Positions 14,342 through 14,590 of a stretch of DNA of 14,590 nucleotides are shown one piece after another. Positions within the stretch are counted from its first letter, which is position 1. Each line of letters starts with the position of its first letter. Location of the stretch: positions 1-14,590 of the forward strand of contig CAMGRE010000037.1 of assembly GCA_946061355.1 (NCBI GenBank), read 5' to 3'. The stretch is from an uncultured bacterium (lineage in GTDB: Bacteria > Bacillota > Clostridia > Lachnospirales > Lachnospiraceae). A program made the translations under genes and the position numbers. The notes beneath the pieces were generated by a model. It worked only from the letters and a program-made list of their open reading frames with translations. It made no database searches and was not told the DNA's origin.

Positions 14342-14590
14342 TTGAAATATATAAATCATACAAAACTAATATCCATTGCTACTGCCTTTACGGTTCTGCT
14401 CACCGGCTGTGGGAAAACAGATCCCGAGCTCGACACATACAAAAAGGAAATGACTGCCTTTACCGAAACCGTAACGGATCTGGTGGATTCCATCAACGCA
14501 ATAGATGTGGATTCGGACAACCGGACAGAAGAACTCCTGTCTTACCTTGATGAAATGGACATTGCCTTTACCGATATGGCAGCCCTGGAG
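14342..14590 (+). CDS. Putative lipoprotein, function unknown (3' end cut by window edge)
   Basis: 83 codons are visible and the frame is open to the edge. The N-terminus is a lipoprotein signal peptide: short basic n-region (MKYINHTK), hydrophobic core (LISIATAFTVLL) and the lipobox LTGC with C23 as the lipidated cysteine. The mature part starts GKTDPELDTYKKEM and is acidic and probably helical, with many Asp, Glu and Thr. I chose TTG 14342 because AGGAGG lies 9 bases upstream. An in-frame ATG at 14318 would add eight residues (MTVRRRNI) and still leave a valid signal, but it has no ribosome site and sits at the predicted transcript start. It is divergent from metH. I do not recognise a family; cell-envelope attachment outside the membrane is all the sequence supports. 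Confidence 0.8.
   Translation, partial: MKYINHTKLISIATAFTVLLTGCGKTDPELDTYKKEMTAFTETVTDLVDSINAIDVDSDNRTEELLSYLDEMDIAFTDMAALE

Noticed and set aside
1..14590. Defence island, mobile element, CRISPR array or prophage content
   Set aside because: No transposase, integrase, phage, Cas or toxin-antitoxin genes, and no spaced repeat array, were found; nearly all sequence is covered by recognisable housekeeping genes.

Overview
The window looks like chromosomal core DNA from an anaerobic Firmicute of class Clostridia, probably Lachnospiraceae. The evidence is the protein set: a 420-residue-class LeuC, a MetH without its reactivation domain, a NusG-II/Gx pair and EAL-CBS-GGDEF signalling. Strong AGGAGG ribosome sites, occasional TTG starts and moderate GC content agree. 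No rRNA, tRNA, CRISPR array, insertion sequence or phage gene is visible. Most of the window is ordinary housekeeping metabolism.

Layout. On the minus strand at the left lies a tight run, read from right to left: leuC, leuD, a DUF1905/C39-like peptidase-fold protein, a NusG-II-domain membrane protein, a Gx-family membrane protein, and ruvA, which is cut by the left edge. The last four genes abut or overlap at their stop/start codons. A LysR-type regulator is divergent from leuC and converges on a large EAL-CBS-GGDEF cyclic-di-GMP protein. cutC is divergent from that protein and converges on ilvC. The second biosynthetic block is also on the minus strand: metH, ilvB and a first ilvN close together, then a second ilvN and ilvC behind their own near-consensus promoter (9445-9473). 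At the right edge, divergent from metH, begins a lipoprotein gene with a TTG start that runs out of the window.

How the genes work together. IlvB with one or both small subunits makes acetolactate/acetohydroxybutyrate, and IlvC reduces and rearranges it. LeuC/LeuD isomerise isopropylmalate on the leucine branch, plausibly under the adjacent LysR regulator. ilvD, ilvE, leuA and leuB are not in the window. MetH remethylates homocysteine. No T-box or SAM riboswitch is seen in the leaders.

Points most worth a second look: the EetA/EetB-like pair fused into the ruvA operon; the DUF1905 plus C39-like fusion; a Trp-to-Tyr change at the ketobutyrate-specificity position of IlvB; two tandem, diverged ilvN genes beside one ilvB; a changed cofactor loop in IlvC; and an ilvC terminator embedded in the 3' end of cutC. 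None of these amounts to a clearly new system.
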